DNA of 64,000 bases from UBA6059 sp040222235. Its GTDB lineage: Bacteria; Bacteroidota; Bacteroidia; Cytophagales; Cyclobacteriaceae. The stretch is from positions 1 to 64,000 of the forward strand of contig JAVKDO010000028.1 of assembly GCA_040222235.1 (NCBI GenBank), read 5' to 3'. This document shows positions 62,815 through 64,000 of the stretch, in pieces; the first letter of the stretch is position 1; the number at the start of each line of letters is the position of its first letter. The translations under genes were made by a program, and so were the position numbers. The notes beneath the pieces are model-generated. The model searched no databases, was not told the origin of the DNA, and saw only the letters and a program-made list of their open reading frames with translations.

Positions 62815-63326
62815 TACAGCTTTCTTCCTAGCTCTTCTCTGATAATACTGAGCGCTTTACTCATTCGTTTCTCAACTGCCTTTACACTTATCTCAAGCCT
62901 CGATGCGATTGCATCATACTTTACTCTGTCAATTCTATTCATCAGAAAAACCTCTCTACTTCCATCCGGCATCTTCTCGAGCACTCGTTTGAGCTTCTCA
63001 CCAAACTCCTTCTCTTCCATTTTGAACTGAGGCGTCTGGACCTCTACACTTTCTGCTACTACCTCTCGATCCACATGTGTCTTCACGACCTTCATGTGAT
63101 TGTAGTGATTGATCATTAAGTTTCTAGCCATGGTATAGAGCAAGCTTTTGAGGGTATCTTTCGCTATCGTATTTCTTTTCTCCCATACCTTAATGAACAC
63201 CTCCTGCACCAAGTCTTCTGCAAGCGCCATGTCCCCGGATTTGTAATACAGGAAATTACGCAAGCCTTCGAAGTACAAGTCATAGGCAGACTTAAGATCC
63301 TGTTTACTAAATGATGGTGTGCTCAT
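62814..63326 (-). CDS. ECF RNA polymerase sigma factor
   Basis: 170 residues. Region 2 lies near residues 15-80 (AEDLVQEVFIKVWEKRN, LLYTMARNLMINHYN) and region 4 near 110-165 (MPDGSREVFLMNRIDRVKYD, then IASRLEISVKAVEKRMSKAL). It fits the FecI-like sigma factors of Bacteroidota, controlled by the adjacent FecR and receptor. An ECF-type promoter about 70 bases upstream is shared with the acidic lipoprotein gene, suggesting autoregulation. Confidence 0.95.
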   Translation of the reverse strand: MSTPSFSKQDLKSAYDLYFEGLRNFLYYKSGDMALAEDLVQEVFIKVWEKRNTIAKDTLKSLLYTMARNLMINHYNHMKVVKTHVDREVVAESVEVQTPQFKMEEKEFGEKLKRVLEKMPDGSREVFLMNRIDRVKYDAIASRLEISVKAVEKRMSKALSIIREELGRKL

Positions 63327-63376
63327 AGCCCACCTAAAGATAGTATTTTAAGCCTTCTACGGGTATTCATTATAAT

Positions 63377-63408
63377 TACAGGTGACTTCACTTTTACCCT
63401 ACCGGGAA
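63377..63408 (-). promoter_or_regulatory. ECF-type promoter of the sigma/FecR/receptor operon
   Basis: On the - strand TTCCCGGTAGGGTA (63408-63395), 12 bases, then CCTGTA (63382-63377). Same boxes and spacing as upstream of the acidic lipoprotein. It begins right after the stop of the membrane protein gene at 63409. Confidence 0.75.
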
Positions 63409-63972
63409 TCATAATGTAGATGCTTCAAAAACCAAGTAGGCCACCCATGCAGCAGCCTGTATCCCCATAAATATGATATGAGCCAGTCTATTTCTGATAT
63501 TGAATACTAGAAATGCTCCATAGGTCAGAACCAGCGTGATTTGGCTGACTTGGCTCATTACACTGAGACCGGAGATGAGTGTGTTTTGAAAAAAACTCAC
63601 GATTGGGATGGCCAGATAGAGTGAGAAAAACCAAGGCCACTGGTCGTAATAGTAGGATTTGAGATCGGTCTCGTGACCTCTTAGGCCGGTGGGGAAGAGC
63701 ATTCGTGCTAGCAGATAGAGAAAGGTGGGGTATACAAGCAGAAATAGCACCAACTGTAAGGTCCATACCTCTACGGTATGAGCATACTGATAGCTGAACC
63801 ACCACTCCTGAATGTGATTGACGAATACCACAAAAGCCATGAAACTATGTGCCCAGCCTAACTTGACATTACGCGCATTGGATACGATATCAGCTACTGA
63901 AGTTAGTATTTGAGCAATACCAAGGCCCAGTATCAGTGAGGTAAGTACAACTACATATTCGAATGGCTCCAT
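63409..63972 (-). CDS. Multi-span membrane protein, unknown
   Basis: 187 residues with about six hydrophobic spans (around 5-25, 42-60, 68-90, 113-133, 140-158, 163-183). It has FVNHIQEWWFSYQYAH between spans and HETDLKSYYYDQWPWFFSLY in a loop. No family is recognised. It sits immediately upstream of the ECF promoter on the same strand, with its own start near the right edge of the window. Confidence 0.75.
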   Translation of the reverse strand: MEPFEYVVVLTSLILGLGIAQILTSVADIVSNARNVKLGWAHSFMAFVVFVNHIQEWWFSYQYAHTVEVWTLQLVLFLLVYPTFLYLLARMLFPTGLRGHETDLKSYYYDQWPWFFSLYLAIPIVSFFQNTLISGLSVMSQVSQITLVLTYGAFLVFNIRNRLAHIIFMGIQAAAWVAYLVFEASTL

Positions 63973-64000
63973 TAGTGTATAGTTTGTAAGCTGAAACTAA

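Overview
This window reads as a chromosomal segment of a member of the Bacteroidota, most likely the order Cytophagales. The evidence is: several promoters with the Bacteroidota -7 box TAnnTTTG and an upstream TTG; few Shine-Dalgarno sequences; a DUF3467 gene straight after rpoC; a long acidic tail on ribosomal protein L17; zinc-free forms of S14 and L36; and an ECF sigma / FecR / TonB-receptor cassette. No rRNA, phage, transposase or CRISPR array was seen. No gene-free stretch exceeds 300 bases.

Positions 1-3738 hold the 5' part of pyrH, a biotin-carrier protein and a secreted M1 aminopeptidase. Positions 3770-34430 form a very complete translation/transcription super-cluster on the + strand: tRNA-Tyr, -Gly, -Thr, tuf, tRNA-Trp, secE, nusG, rplKAJL, rpoBC, DUF3467, rpsLG, fusA, rpsJ, then rplC to rplQ including secY, infA, rpmJ and rpoA. 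Four strong internal promoters (before the tRNAs, before tRNA-Trp/secE, before rpsL, before rplC) and one before rpsH, together with hairpin terminators, divide it into transcription units. Three of these promoters share an unusually long conserved stretch beyond the -7 box.

Positions 34500-51314 are mainly metabolic: carA, eno, a DivIC/FtsB-like protein, a small outer membrane barrel protein, an Ldh-type dehydrogenase, a Ppx/GppA phosphatase, an acyl-CoA carboxylase beta subunit, a PIN toxin-antitoxin pair, an M42 peptidase, a BtuF-like binding protein, aroA/aroB/DAHP synthase-chorismate mutase (with a tiny gene on the other strand between aroA and aroB), proline dehydrogenase and lysS.

Positions 51326-63972 are accessory and on the - strand. 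They hold an AT-rich two-gene island (a membrane-anchored KAP-family NTPase plus a 110-residue unknown protein); a secreted thioredoxin / ApbE / DUF4266 / DUF3570 operon that looks like an envelope redox or flavinylation module; and a cell-surface-signalling locus of ECF sigma factor, FecR anti-sigma factor and STN-type TonB receptor followed by a lipoprotein with a roughly 100-residue Asp/Glu tail. The sigma operon and the lipoprotein gene carry the same bipartite promoter with identical spacing, which ties the lipoprotein to this sigma factor's regulon.

The best candidates for undescribed biology are the thioredoxin-ApbE-DUF4266-DUF3570 module, the KAP two-gene island with a palindrome abutting its start codon, and the ECF-controlled acidic lipoprotein.
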